Below, one piece after another: positions 1-7,227 of a stretch of 64,000 nucleotides of DNA. A program made the position numbers and the translations under genes. The stretch is from Alphaproteobacteria bacterium (GTDB lineage Bacteria > Pseudomonadota > Alphaproteobacteria > Rs-D84), in contig SUUQ01000001.1 of NCBI GenBank assembly GCA_015062445.1, positions 1 through 64,000 on the forward strand. The letters are read 5' to 3'. The notes below the pieces were generated by a model. The model saw only the letters and a list, made by a program, of their open reading frames with translations. It was not told where the DNA came from and ran no database searches. Numbering within the stretch: position 1 is the stretch's first letter; every line of letters starts with the position of its first letter.

Positions 1-217
1 CACATCCACCACCGATAAATCTTTCCCGTTTCCGGCGTATGCGGTATTAGCGTTCGTTTCCAAACGTTATTCCCCAGTGGTGGGCAGTTTCCCACGCGTT
101 ACTCACTCGTGCGCCACTGAATCCACAAGTGCAAGCACCTGCTTCATCCGTTCGACTTGCATGCCTAAGACCTGCCGCCAGCGTTCGTTCTGAGCCAGGA
201 TCAAACTCTCAAGTTCT
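1..217 (-). rRNA. 16S ribosomal RNA, 5' end (partial)
   Basis: Read on the minus strand, the conserved 16S primer region (GAGTTTGATCCTGGCTCAG) lies at about 191-209 and is followed by the usual GAACGAACGCTGGCGGCAGG and GCAAGTCGAACGG blocks and by the GTGAGTAACGCGTGGG helix. Only the first ~217 nt are here; the gene continues off the left edge. The 5' boundary is set by analogy to E. coli, about 8-9 nt before AGAGTTTGATC. The stretch before GCAAGTCG reads TCTTAGGCAT instead of the usual CTAACACAT of Alphaproteobacteria, which suggests a divergent lineage. Confidence 0.97.
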
Positions 218-555
218 AAATAACCTGTTAGTAAGTCCTGTGCATATCAAACAAAAGCTGACTATTTAATAATCAGTTCGTCTTTACATATATATTATTC
301 GCAAGACAAGTTTTAACGAGGTTTAATATGTAAACCTACTACCTGTCCAGGATATGCACTTTTGACTTAGTCAAAGTTTGGATATTCCAAATTCAACTGT
401 CTGCACATCCCTTCTTGAATTTTTTGATGAGCTGCTTTTATTCACAATGTTGCGATTTTATCAGAAACTTTATTTTGCTTTTATCTCTGTAAACCGCTAA
501 ATTTCAGGGGTTGAGTTTCTTTTTGTTTTTGTTGTCTCAACTTGAAAGCCCGCTT
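218..555 (-). other. 16S rRNA transcribed leader (~330 nt)
   Basis: This is the AT-rich stretch between the rRNA promoter and the mature 16S 5' end, with no credible gene. It contains a 9-bp inverted repeat (240-248 against 351-359) and a 7-bp hairpin (319-325 against 331-337). These could be processing or antitermination structures of the pre-rRNA. I could not find a convincing boxA. Assignment as leader rests on the promoter at 556-584. Confidence 0.6.
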
Positions 556-584
556 AGTATGCGTCCAAAGTTTCTAAAAGTCAA
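556..584 (-). promoter_or_regulatory. rRNA operon promoter
   Basis: On the minus strand TTGACT (579-584) and CATACT (556-561) are separated by exactly 17 nt. The sequence just upstream of the -35 (585-640) is A/T tracts on both strands, as in UP elements of strong rRNA promoters. The predicted start is near 549, followed by the leader and 16S rRNA. Confidence 0.75.
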
Positions 585-755
585 GCGGATTTTCGAAAAA
601 AGTTTTCATTTTTTTTGATTTTTAGGAAAAAGTGCCGGATTTCCGCCATTTTTTCTTAATATTTTTTTTCATTTTTTTATTTTTCCGTATCTAAAAATGA
701 TTCGGATTTAACCCTTTTGATGCTGTTTTTTGCGATTCCGAATCGTAAAAAACAA
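585..755. other. AT-rich intergenic stretch
   Basis: No gene is visible. The part next to 584 is probably the UP element of the rRNA promoter. An imperfect palindrome centred near 739 (725-753) lies just past the stop codon of the neighbouring barrel gene. It has A/T tracts on both sides but no clean stem plus T-run, so it is a weak terminator candidate. Confidence 0.4.
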
Positions 756-1553
756 TCAAAAACGGTATAAAAAGCCCAATTTTACCAGCGGATACACACG
801 CAAATCAGATAATTTATGATTCGCATCCCTTTGTGCCGATGCAATATCGGCATCCAGCTGGGGTATCGATACCGGCAACCAGGTGTTTGTTAACTTATTA
901 TATATATAGAGTTGAGATTGGGGGACGTCCAAATGCAATCGTGCAGGGGAAGTCGTTATAACAACACCTGCATCCAGGTACAAATTAAACCCGCAGAACA
1001 AATCTAAATCAAAACCCGTACCAATATAGGGACCGTTGTAATTCCAATCAATAGTTGCAGAGCCATTAAAATCATTGCCGTTATAATAGTAGTGGTCGCC
1101 CGCCAGGTAAAAATAGAACCGCTGGGATGGGGCCTGGGATATTTCGCCAAATATAGACGAATCGAGACTGGCACCGCCCCAGGCATAACCACCTGTTAGG
1201 CGCCATGCGTTCTGAAACGGATAAAAGTCTATCAAAAATGCACTGTGCCACGCATCCAGTTTGCCATCATCAATCTTGACCCCGTCACCAACATCACGAC
1301 CATCACGCATATATGTATCAATCGCCGAATCGATTGCAGACTTTAGCGGGTCAGTGGCTGCAAAATCGATTCGCCCACCGAATCGTGACAACCATTTCGA
1401 AACGTGCCCTTTGTTATGGTACCCCAGTATTATATTCAGACCACTGGTCGCAGAAACACCAACCCCGACCCCAACACCATCATACCATGGGGTTGCAAAA
1501 CATACCCGCCCCCAGCATATAGCCATTATCAAATATAAAATTATGCGTTTCAT
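756..1553 (-). CDS. outer-membrane beta-barrel protein, paralogue of the 4370-5335 gene
   Basis: 265 residues. An N-terminal signal peptide (MKRIILYLIM..., cleavage near CFA-TP) is followed by aromatic/glycine alternation typical of beta strands, and the chain ends in YRF, the C-terminal Phe recognised by the BAM complex. It shares the GVGVSATSGLN block, the RLTGGYA block, the GPYIGTGFD block and the LYRF-type end with the product of 4370-5335, so the two are paralogues. I chose the ATG at 1553 over one 22 codons upstream because a promoter (1563-1591) ends 9 nt before it and would lie inside the longer version. Exact function is unknown: a small porin or surface barrel is inferred. Confidence 0.8.
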   Translation of the reverse strand: MKRIILYLIMAICWGRVCFATPWYDGVGVGVGVSATSGLNIILGYHNKGHVSKWLSRFGGRIDFAATDPLKSAIDSAIDTYMRDGRDVGDGVKIDDGKLDAWHSAFLIDFYPFQNAWRLTGGYAWGGASLDSSIFGEISQAPSQRFYFYLAGDHYYYNGNDFNGSATIDWNYNGPYIGTGFDLDLFCGFNLYLDAGVVITTSPARLHLDVPQSQLYIYNKLTNTWLPVSIPQLDADIASAQRDANHKLSDLRVYPLVKLGFLYRF

Positions 1554-1562
1554 AATAAAAAA

Positions 1563-1591
1563 ACTATATCCGAATCGCCCATACACAACAA
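1563..1591 (-). promoter_or_regulatory. promoter of the 756-1553 barrel gene (near-leaderless)
   Basis: Minus strand: TTGTTG (1586-1591), 17-nt spacer, TATAGT (1563-1568). Only 9 nt separate the -10 from the start codon at 1553 and there is no Shine-Dalgarno sequence, so the mRNA would start within a few nt of the ATG. Confidence 0.6.
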
Positions 1592-1632
1592 CGGGCATAA
1601 ATTCCGTTGTGCGCAACAATTTATCATTTCAT

Positions 1633-1661
1633 TTGAATTCCCAACCCCATTACGATATAAT
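1633..1661 (+). promoter_or_regulatory. strong sigma-70-type promoter
   Basis: TTGAAT (1633-1638), 17-nt spacer, TATAAT (1656-1661). Transcription should start near 1668, about 240 nt before the next start codon at 1909. It drives either the Cys-rich protein with a long leader or a separate small RNA. Confidence 0.65.
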
Positions 1662-1667
1662 GGCACA

Positions 1668-1830
1668 GAATCCAAAGGGATTTGGGTTCGGGACCTTCAT
1701 AAGTCCAACTGTTTCGGTGCGAACGCATCGTAATCCGACGAACCGGTGTATTCGCACCGTTGTTTTTGCCCCGTATATGTCGGGGTGCCGTTGGTTATAT
1801 ATCGAAGACCCACGGGAATCGATAAACAGT
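1668..1830 (+). ncRNA. candidate structured small RNA or structured 5' leader
   Basis: This stretch has no good ORF but several pairings: an 8-bp stem from GGTGCGAA (near 1715) to TTCGCACC (near 1750-1758), a CCCCG/CGGGG hairpin near 1771-1787, and a bulged closing pairing between GATT..GGG..TTCG (1679-1691) and CGAA..CCC..AATC (1803-1821). The length (~160 nt) and long bulged rod would suit 6S RNA, but I recognise no diagnostic 6S sequence. It may instead be the leader of the gene at 1909. Confidence 0.3.
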
Positions 1831-1908
1831 TGATTTTATGAACACCCCGACCGTCATATCCCAATGGCGGTTGATTTTCACACACATACAAAAAAATACG
1901 AAACAAAA

Positions 1909-3840
1909 ATGTGGATAAAAATATTTTTTACACTTTTAGTAATTATAACTTTTGAACAAACAGCAAATTCAGGATTGCCAGATGGGATGATTGGATTCAC
2001 AGAAGATTGTGAATTAGTGTCATGGAACGAAGAAGAACAATCCGAGAGTTTTAGTTGTGCAAACGGATGTACAAGAACTGTTTATCTTGATTCTGACAAC
2101 GATTTTTGGCGGTGCCCCAGCACAGTAGAAGGCTATTTGGTCGCACATTATGACGGTGGTTTGGTGTGGGCGGGAAGACGGTGTCGCCAAGACTCTGAAT
2201 GCGGCACATCGGGCAATTACATTTGCAACACATCAGAGGTTTCCGGGATAGACTTCGCTTATAGCTGCAGGATTGCAGCACAATGTGTATCGGGGTATTA
2301 TCGTTCAACACATAAAGATGACAGCAGCCGCGAAATATGCGTACCGTGCCCTGATGGATATTTTTGCACACAAAACCAAAAACAGGAATGCCCTGATGGT
2401 TATACCGCAATGGCAGGGGCTGGTGCAATATCAGACTGCTGCAAATCATGCACCCGTGCATGTACACAACAATCATGTCCATCAAATGCCACGTGCACAC
2501 ACGGATCAACATCAACAACCGGAACAATTTGCTATGGAGGTTCGTGCAATGCAGCCGCATCAACATGTTCAATCACCGCGACATGTAATGCAGGATATTA
2601 TCTGTCCAATGGGGCATGCGTAAAGTGCGAAGCTGGATACTATTGCCCCGGAAACAACAATCGTTCTGCCTGTTCTGGACGTACACAGTATTCCGCCGCG
2701 GGGGCCACTGGTTGCCTGACCGTATCTTCGGGATATTACTCAACCGGATGCAATGCCAGTGGCAACAACTGCACAGGACAATCACAATGCACAGGAAACG
2801 ACAAATACTGTTCTGGCGGCATCGAATACACATGCCCCGACCCAATGACATATAAACGCACAACATTCCCAAGCCATTATTACAACCCAACAATCAGTAA
2901 TGCTCGCTTTGAATACACTGCCAACGGTAAAACATCTGCCAGTCAATGTTTAGCCAGTTTCTGGATGGATTCAACTCTTGGGAAATTGTACGAATACGCA
3001 ATGTATAACACCTCGACCCAGAAATACGATAATACACACTCCTATGGTTTTTACACGGTTGTTGCAGGATATTATTTGACAGATAAAAGTTCCTGTGGAT
3101 TATACACGTATTATAGAACCGTTAAACAATGCCCCACCGGTTCATACTGTCCCGGAAATGGGATAGTATCATGCAACACCAGCAACCAAGCAACTGTACA
3201 TACGACTAACTTTGGATTAAACAGTTGCCCAGGCGGATACCCCAACAGTGCAGCCGGTGCAACTGCTATAACCAGTTGTTATTCCAACACCAAATCACGT
3301 GCATGGACAGGCTCACAAACCGCATGCAAAAAACCAACAAACAGCACAACATATTCCTGCACCATATGCAGTGTTGCAGCGTGCGACTATGTGGCCTATT
3401 CAAATAACACAGGTTCTGGTGACGGTGATGTAAAATCCGGTTGTAATTCCAACAATGCAACCTGCCAACAATCTGTCACCCCCGGTTCGATTGTGTGCAA
3501 CGCAGGATATTACATATCCGGAACAACGTGTCCGGCATGTACGAACAAACCGTCCAACAGTTCATACACCGGCACAGCAACGTCAAATTCATGTCCATGG
3601 GCATGCAACAGCGGATACAACCTGACGGACGATAATCAGTGCGGTCAGTTCTGCACATCGGGCATAACCCACATTCATACCAGCACGGGATTAAAGATAC
3701 CGTTGTATGCAACCGCCCGTACGACACCCGCCATCAACGTAAAATGGAACGATACCATTTGCTATGGCAGTTTGGCCACCGGGGCGGGTTCAGGCATGAA
3801 CGTTAAATACAACGGCACAACGTACCACGCAGTTGAGTAA
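1909..3840 (+). CDS. Cys-rich secreted surface protein with GYY-C-x2-C repeats
   Basis: 643 residues. A signal peptide (residues 1 to ~21) is followed by a long chain of short Cys-rich units of the form CxxGYY...C..C and C..GYxxxxxA, such as CNAGYYLSNGACVKCEAGYY, rich in Asn, Thr, Ser and Gly. The pattern resembles the GCC2/GCC3 and TNFR-like ephrin-receptor repeats, which are disulphide-bonded extracellular modules. A periplasmic or cell-surface location is inferred. No catalytic motif is visible. I take the ATG at 1909 because the 15 extra residues of the upstream ATG (1864) are polar and would mask the signal peptide. It stands alone between two barrel genes, with a large hairpin terminator behind it. 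Confidence 0.8.
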   Translation: MWIKIFFTLLVIITFEQTANSGLPDGMIGFTEDCELVSWNEEEQSESFSCANGCTRTVYLDSDNDFWRCPSTVEGYLVAHYDGGLVWAGRRCRQDSECGTSGNYICNTSEVSGIDFAYSCRIAAQCVSGYYRSTHKDDSSREICVPCPDGYFCTQNQKQECPDGYTAMAGAGAISDCCKSCTRACTQQSCPSNATCTHGSTSTTGTICYGGSCNAAASTCSITATCNAGYYLSNGACVKCEAGYYCPGNNNRSACSGRTQYSAAGATGCLTVSSGYYSTGCNASGNNCTGQSQCTGNDKYCSGGIEYTCPDPMTYKRTTFPSHYYNPTISNARFEYTANGKTSASQCLASFWMDSTLGKLYEYAMYNTSTQKYDNTHSYGFYTVVAGYYLTDKSSCGLYTYYRTVKQCPTGSYCPGNGIVSCNTSNQATVHTTNFGLNSCPGGYPNSAAGATAITSCYSNTKSRAWTGSQTACKKPTNSTTYSCTICSVAACDYVAYSNNTGSGDGDVKSGCNSNNATCQQSVTPGSIVCNAGYYISGTTCPACTNKPSNSSYTGTATSNSCPWACNSGYNLTDDNQCGQFCTSGITHIHTSTGLKIPLYATARTTPAINVKWNDTICYGSLATGAGSGMNVKYNGTTYHAVE

Positions 3841-3858
3841 GGGAACATATGTTCCCCC

Positions 3859-3955
3859 AATCAACTGGGCGGCTGGGTTTGATAATGCGTTGCGTATTCC
3901 CACTTTCCGACAATGCATATTGGCCCAGCCCCCCAGTTGATGGATTTTTTTGATC
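3859..3955 (+). terminator. large inverted repeat with T-run
   Basis: About 20 nt at 3859-3879 pair almost perfectly with 3922-3943 across a ~43-nt loop, and seven T follow (3945-3951). It lies just after the stop of the Cys-rich gene and can act as its terminator. The size and loop are unusual for a simple terminator and look like one of the palindromic elements that fill the rest of this gap. A perfect palindrome GGGAACATATGTTCCC sits at 3841-3856. Confidence 0.5.
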
Positions 3956-3959
3956 TAAC

Positions 3960-4320
3960 ACTGCGTGGCAATGGATGCCGGCCGCCGCTGGTATGACGAG
4001 AGTTTTTTTTCAAGAGAAATAAAGAACTGTGTCTTTCCTGCGTAGGCAGGAACAGGGACTTGAAAAATTGAATAAATATGACTGGATTGTCACGGCTTCG
4101 CCTCGCAATGACAAAAGATGATATAACCTGGGTCCCGTGGTCAAGCCACGGGATGACACTGTTTTTAAGTGCGGGACGGTGGGGCTGTGGTACCCGATTG
4201 ACCACCCCGCCCATTGGCCCCCCTGAATAAAATGGGAAGTTTTATAGACCCTGTTCCTGCCTGCGCAGTAATGACACCACTTCGTTAAAACTTCGTGGGA
4301 CACGGCAAGCAACAGGATTA
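3960..4320. repeat. island of dispersed palindromic repeats
   Basis: There is no gene here. Recognisable units are a GGATGCCGGC...GGTATGACGA element (3973-3999), a CCTGCGTAGGCAGGAACAGG unit (4038-4057), a GATTGTCACGGCTTCGCCTC / GCAATGACA element (4084-4112), a CCTGGGTCCCGTGGTCAAGC / CACGGGATGACA element (4127-4158), a CCTGTTCCTGCCTGCGCAG / TAATGACA element (4250-4275) and a CTTCGTTAAAACTTCGTGGG unit (4279-4298). Several of these recur in the gap at 6880-7140. They resemble the short palindromic repeats scattered through Rickettsiales genomes. Mobility is inferred, not shown. Confidence 0.7.
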
Positions 4321-4339
4321 TACGGTGTTTAAGTGATAT

Positions 4340-4366
4340 AAAAAATCCCCCGGGTGGGGGATTGGT
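4340..4366 (-). terminator. terminator of the 4370-5335 barrel gene
   Basis: On the minus strand a GGGGG/CCCCC stem (AATCCCCCACCCGGGGGATT) runs into six T directly after the stop codon at 4370. Confidence 0.8.
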
Positions 4367-4369
4367 GTT

Positions 4370-5335
4370 CTAGAAACGATACATAAAGCCGATCTTGACC
4401 ATGGGATAGAACTTTATGTCATCCAATTCGTTTTGCGCATCTGCCAATGTTTCGTCAATAACAGATTCCAATTCTGGAACATCAACCGCAACCCATGATG
4501 TGCCGTTCCACTGCTGCAGATTATCGGTTGGTACGTCCAGCGACAATTCAGCCGCACGATTGGTAAATACCACACCTGCATCAACATAGACTTTCAGCCC
4601 TGCAAAAATACCAATGTCAAATCCAGTTCCAATGTATGGTCCACGATACTGCCAGTCCAGTTCTGCGGTGCCGTGCACACTGTTGCCAGTATAGGCATAT
4701 TTATGACCAGACAGTTCAAATTCATAATAGCCAGGTGTTAATTCATCAATCGTACCCGCAACAGATGCAGACATTGACATGTCACCAAACGCATATCCAC
4801 CTGTCAATCGCCAGCCCCCCAGCAGCCACGTATCGCCAAAGGGATAAAAATCAACCAGGGCCGCATAATGCATCGCATCCAATTCACCATCAGTAATAGT
4901 CAGGTTGTCGCCAATATCAACACCGTCATCCATAACCCCATCAATCACATCATTAATCACAGACCGAACAGGTTTGGTCGTTGCAAAGTCAAAACGAACA
5001 CCAAATCTTTTTGCCCAAAATGAATCAAAGTCCTTGTTCGCATAACCAATAAAACCGTTCAAGCCACTGGTCGCAGAAACACCAACACCAATCTGAACAC
5101 CATGTGGAAATGCAGTGCGGGATTTTGCAACGTACGATTCAACAGCATCTGTGGCGACTGTTGTAGCGGCGATGTCCAACTTTTCAGAACTGATATCTTG
5201 TTTGATAATTTCAGCCGATACATTTTCTGCAACATCACGTGCAACAGATTCAATTATTGGATTTGGTATTTCGTCCGCTGCAAATGCAGGCAACGCAAAT
5301 ACAGATAATAATGTCATGGACAAGATTCTTTTCAT
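4370..5335 (-). CDS. outer-membrane beta-barrel protein, paralogue of the 756-1553 gene
   Basis: 321 residues. The signal peptide ends at ALPAFA-AD. A ~75-residue extension (residues 20-95) with runs of Val, Ala, Asp and Glu comes before the barrel and is absent from the paralogue. From about residue 80 it shares GVGVSATSGLN, RLTGGYAFGDMS, GPYIGTGFD and the YRF end with the other barrel. A Shine-Dalgarno-like AAGGGGAA precedes the ATG. The extension could be a periplasmic plug or an exposed domain. Substrate is unknown. The two copies flank the Cys-rich gene in the same orientation, so a local duplication is likely. Confidence 0.8.
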   Translation of the reverse strand: MKRILSMTLLSVFALPAFAADEIPNPIIESVARDVAENVSAEIIKQDISSEKLDIAATTVATDAVESYVAKSRTAFPHGVQIGVGVSATSGLNGFIGYANKDFDSFWAKRFGVRFDFATTKPVRSVINDVIDGVMDDGVDIGDNLTITDGELDAMHYAALVDFYPFGDTWLLGGWRLTGGYAFGDMSMSASVAGTIDELTPGYYEFELSGHKYAYTGNSVHGTAELDWQYRGPYIGTGFDIGIFAGLKVYVDAGVVFTNRAAELSLDVPTDNLQQWNGTSWVAVDVPELESVIDETLADAQNELDDIKFYPMVKIGFMYRF

Positions 5336-5447
5336 ACAATTCCCCTTTGTTACGATTATGTGAATACAGTCATATTATAAACATCACTGCGACAATACCA
5401 CAAGGGAAAAAACATTGTAAAAACCTGTTTTAATGTTCGGCTTTTTG

Positions 5448-5456
5448 TGTTATAAT
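5448..5456 (+). promoter_or_regulatory. extended -10 promoter, leaderless start
   Basis: TGTTATAAT (5448-5456) is an extended -10 box. The start codon at 5464 is 7 nt after it, so the transcript should begin at or next to the ATG. There is no Shine-Dalgarno sequence and no good -35. Confidence 0.6.
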
Positions 5457-5463
5457 TATAGGC

Positions 5464-6822
5464 ATGAAAACCAGAACTTTTATTTTTTCGTCCCTGCTGT
5501 GTTTGTGTGGGGCATTTTCGGCCCAGGCATCTGATTGCCAGGGGGGTGGATGTGATATCGAACCATTGGTGTTCGAAGAATTTGAATGGATACAGGGCGA
5601 TGCCATGCCAAATACACTGGTTATCGGCACACCGATGCAAATGCCAGAACCGCCAACATGGATGGAAACAGACCCACGGGTCGCAGCCATGCCAATGGCA
5701 CAAAATCTGCCACGGCCGGTGCGCAATGTCGATGTAAAATTGCTGACCATCAAACCTGTACCAGAAGATGGTCGACCACCACTGTGGGACGGTGTTTACG
5801 GTAAATACACTGGGCCAGATGCAGAAAAAACTGTAGACTGGAAAGACGGGGTGCCAATTTGGGACGAATCAATCAACAGTTATAGATACAAAGATTTTTC
5901 AGACTGGTTCTTAACCGCCAGCCCAGAAATTTACCTGCGCAGCAGTGGCGATGCAACAACCGCCGTCACCAATGCAGTTGCAACACCTGATGCTGACCTG
6001 GTGGCGATGTATCAGCAAAACATGGAAGATGCAGAAACAACAATGGCACGGGTCGAAGAACTGCTGAGCCCCAAAAAGCCATCTGAAAATCTGTGGTTCG
6101 CAAATGTCACAACTGAAACAACCACAGAAGCACAGACATTGCCGGCACCGCAGCCAAAGTATGTCGCCCAGGATATGACCGAAGTTGTCATTGAAACATT
6201 TGGTGCAAATCCAGAACGACTGGATGATGGTTGCCCATTTGATTCAGAAACAGAATGTCAAATCTGGCGCAGAAAACCAATCGTTCGTGAATCTGTGTCG
6301 CCACGCAGCCCAAAACTGCGTGATGCCAAGGTCGATGAATTTGTTCACGCAGCAGACTGCAATAATCATATCACAGCAAACGAACCTGTGTCTGCGCCGT
6401 TGCTGGACAGATACAAGATGCTGATGCGGTCCGCCCAGGCATGCTGCACTGATGGTATGGCATATGCACTGAAACAGGCGGGTGCGTCTGATGGACTGGT
6501 GTATAAATTCTTGGCAGATGACGCAAACTTCTATGGTTTTGGGGCACGCTGTCTGATGATGACAGACCATGATTTGGATACACAATACCCAAATACAGCA
6601 ACCGCAGTTGTTGCCGCAGACGTTCGCAATGGATGCCTGTGTCGTGGTCGCCAATGGTTTACGGCAATGTTGGCACCGTTCGAACAGGTGTATCAAGCAA
6701 TTCCAGAGTTTAAAGATGCCCAATTTAATTATACGTATAAAGATGGGCTGAAACGTGAAATAACAGTTTCTGTGAATAACGATGTGCAAAATGTGCTAAA
6801 GCAACTGGAACAATGTCCATAA
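5464..6822 (+). CDS. secreted protein of unknown function
   Basis: 452 residues. The signal peptide (about 1-22, FSAQA-SD) is followed directly by a Cys cluster (DCQGGGCD). The middle is acidic, proline-rich and probably flexible (PEPPTWMETDPR, PAPQPKYVAQDM). The C-terminal ~200 residues look folded and hold most of the remaining Cys (C-PFDSETEC, AQACC, RCLM, GCLC-RGRQWF). I do not recognise the family. The C-terminal part, with AYALKQAGASDGLVYKFLAD and a conserved-looking RGRQWFTAM, may be a periplasmic domain. It is monocistronic with its own promoter and terminator. Confidence 0.75.
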   Translation: MKTRTFIFSSLLCLCGAFSAQASDCQGGGCDIEPLVFEEFEWIQGDAMPNTLVIGTPMQMPEPPTWMETDPRVAAMPMAQNLPRPVRNVDVKLLTIKPVPEDGRPPLWDGVYGKYTGPDAEKTVDWKDGVPIWDESINSYRYKDFSDWFLTASPEIYLRSSGDATTAVTNAVATPDADLVAMYQQNMEDAETTMARVEELLSPKKPSENLWFANVTTETTTEAQTLPAPQPKYVAQDMTEVVIETFGANPERLDDGCPFDSETECQIWRRKPIVRESVSPRSPKLRDAKVDEFVHAADCNNHITANEPVSAPLLDRYKMLMRSAQACCTDGMAYALKQAGASDGLVYKFLADDANFYGFGARCLMMTDHDLDTQYPNTATAVVAADVRNGCLCRGRQWFTAMLAPFEQVYQAIPEFKDAQFNYTYKDGLKREITVSVNNDVQNVLKQLEQCP

Positions 6823-6848
6823 GAACCGCCGAATGGCGGTTTTTTTTA
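6822..6848 (+). terminator. rho-independent terminator
   Basis: An ACCGCC/GGCGGT stem is followed by nine T, directly after the stop codon of the secreted-protein gene. Confidence 0.85.
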
Positions 6849-6879
6849 TCCCCCGGATGACGATGTGTTTTTGTTTGGA

Positions 6880-7048
6880 TGCAGAATAATAGACTGGATT
6901 GCCACGGATTCGCCCTGCAATGACAAAGTAAGAAAAGGCATACACCTGGGTCCCGTGGTTCACACTTCGTTAAAACTTCGTGCGACAAGGCAAGCCACGG
7001 GATGACATGAGGGGGGGGGCGGGGAAAACACAATGGATACCGGCCTGC
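6880..7048. repeat. second palindromic repeat island, with a nested insertion
   Basis: The island carries the same units as 3960-4320: a GGATTGCCACGGATTCGCCC / TGCAATGACA element (6896-6923) and a CCTGGGTCCCGTGGTT...AAGCCACGGGATGACA element (6946-7007). Here the second element is split by a CACTTCGTTAAAACTTCGTG unit (6963-6993) that stands alone at 4277-4309. An ATACCGGCCTGCGCCGGTAT element follows (7037-7056). No gene is present. Confidence 0.7.
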
Positions 7049-7128
7049 GCCGGTATGACGGGGTGTGAGTGGCACGATACCGGTATGACGATGTGTGAGT
7101 GGTCCGATGCCGGTATGACGGAGGGGGT
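7049..7128. repeat. 30-bp tandem repeat, about 2.5 copies
   Basis: Units start at 7051, 7081 and 7111 with a period of exactly 30 bases: CGGTATGACG, then nnGTGTGAGTGG, then nnCGATnC. The third copy degenerates after ~12 bases. The array begins inside the right arm of the palindromic element at 7037-7056, so it looks like local amplification of half of that element. Confidence 0.8.
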
Positions 7129-7183
7129 GGGCTGCCATAGAAAAGGAACTTTTTGTGGTGACTGGGGGACTTTTTATGGAACT

Positions 7184-7214
7184 AAAAAAATCCCCGCAGG
7201 TGCGGGGTTTTTTT
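7184..7214. terminator. bidirectional terminator
   Basis: A CCCCGC/GCGGGG stem has A7 before and T7 after it, so it can work on both strands. It lies just past the stop of the large minus-strand gene at 7228. Confidence 0.85.
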
Positions 7215-7227
7215 GTTTGCGAATGAA

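Noticed and set aside
1668-1830. tRNA, tmRNA, SRP RNA or RNase P RNA
   Set aside because: None of their diagnostic motifs (T-arm GTTCGAATC, GGAAG tetraloop, GAGGAAAGTC) is found. It stays an unassigned structured stretch.
1261-1833. A 190-codon plus-strand reading frame antisense to the first barrel gene
   Set aside because: It overlaps a signal-peptide-bearing outer-membrane gene, has biased composition (His, Pro, Arg, Thr-rich) and no start context. It is a shadow of the real gene.
7051-7128. CRISPR-like array
   Set aside because: The period is 30 with no spacers between repeats, and the sequence is continuous with a palindromic element. There is no cas gene.
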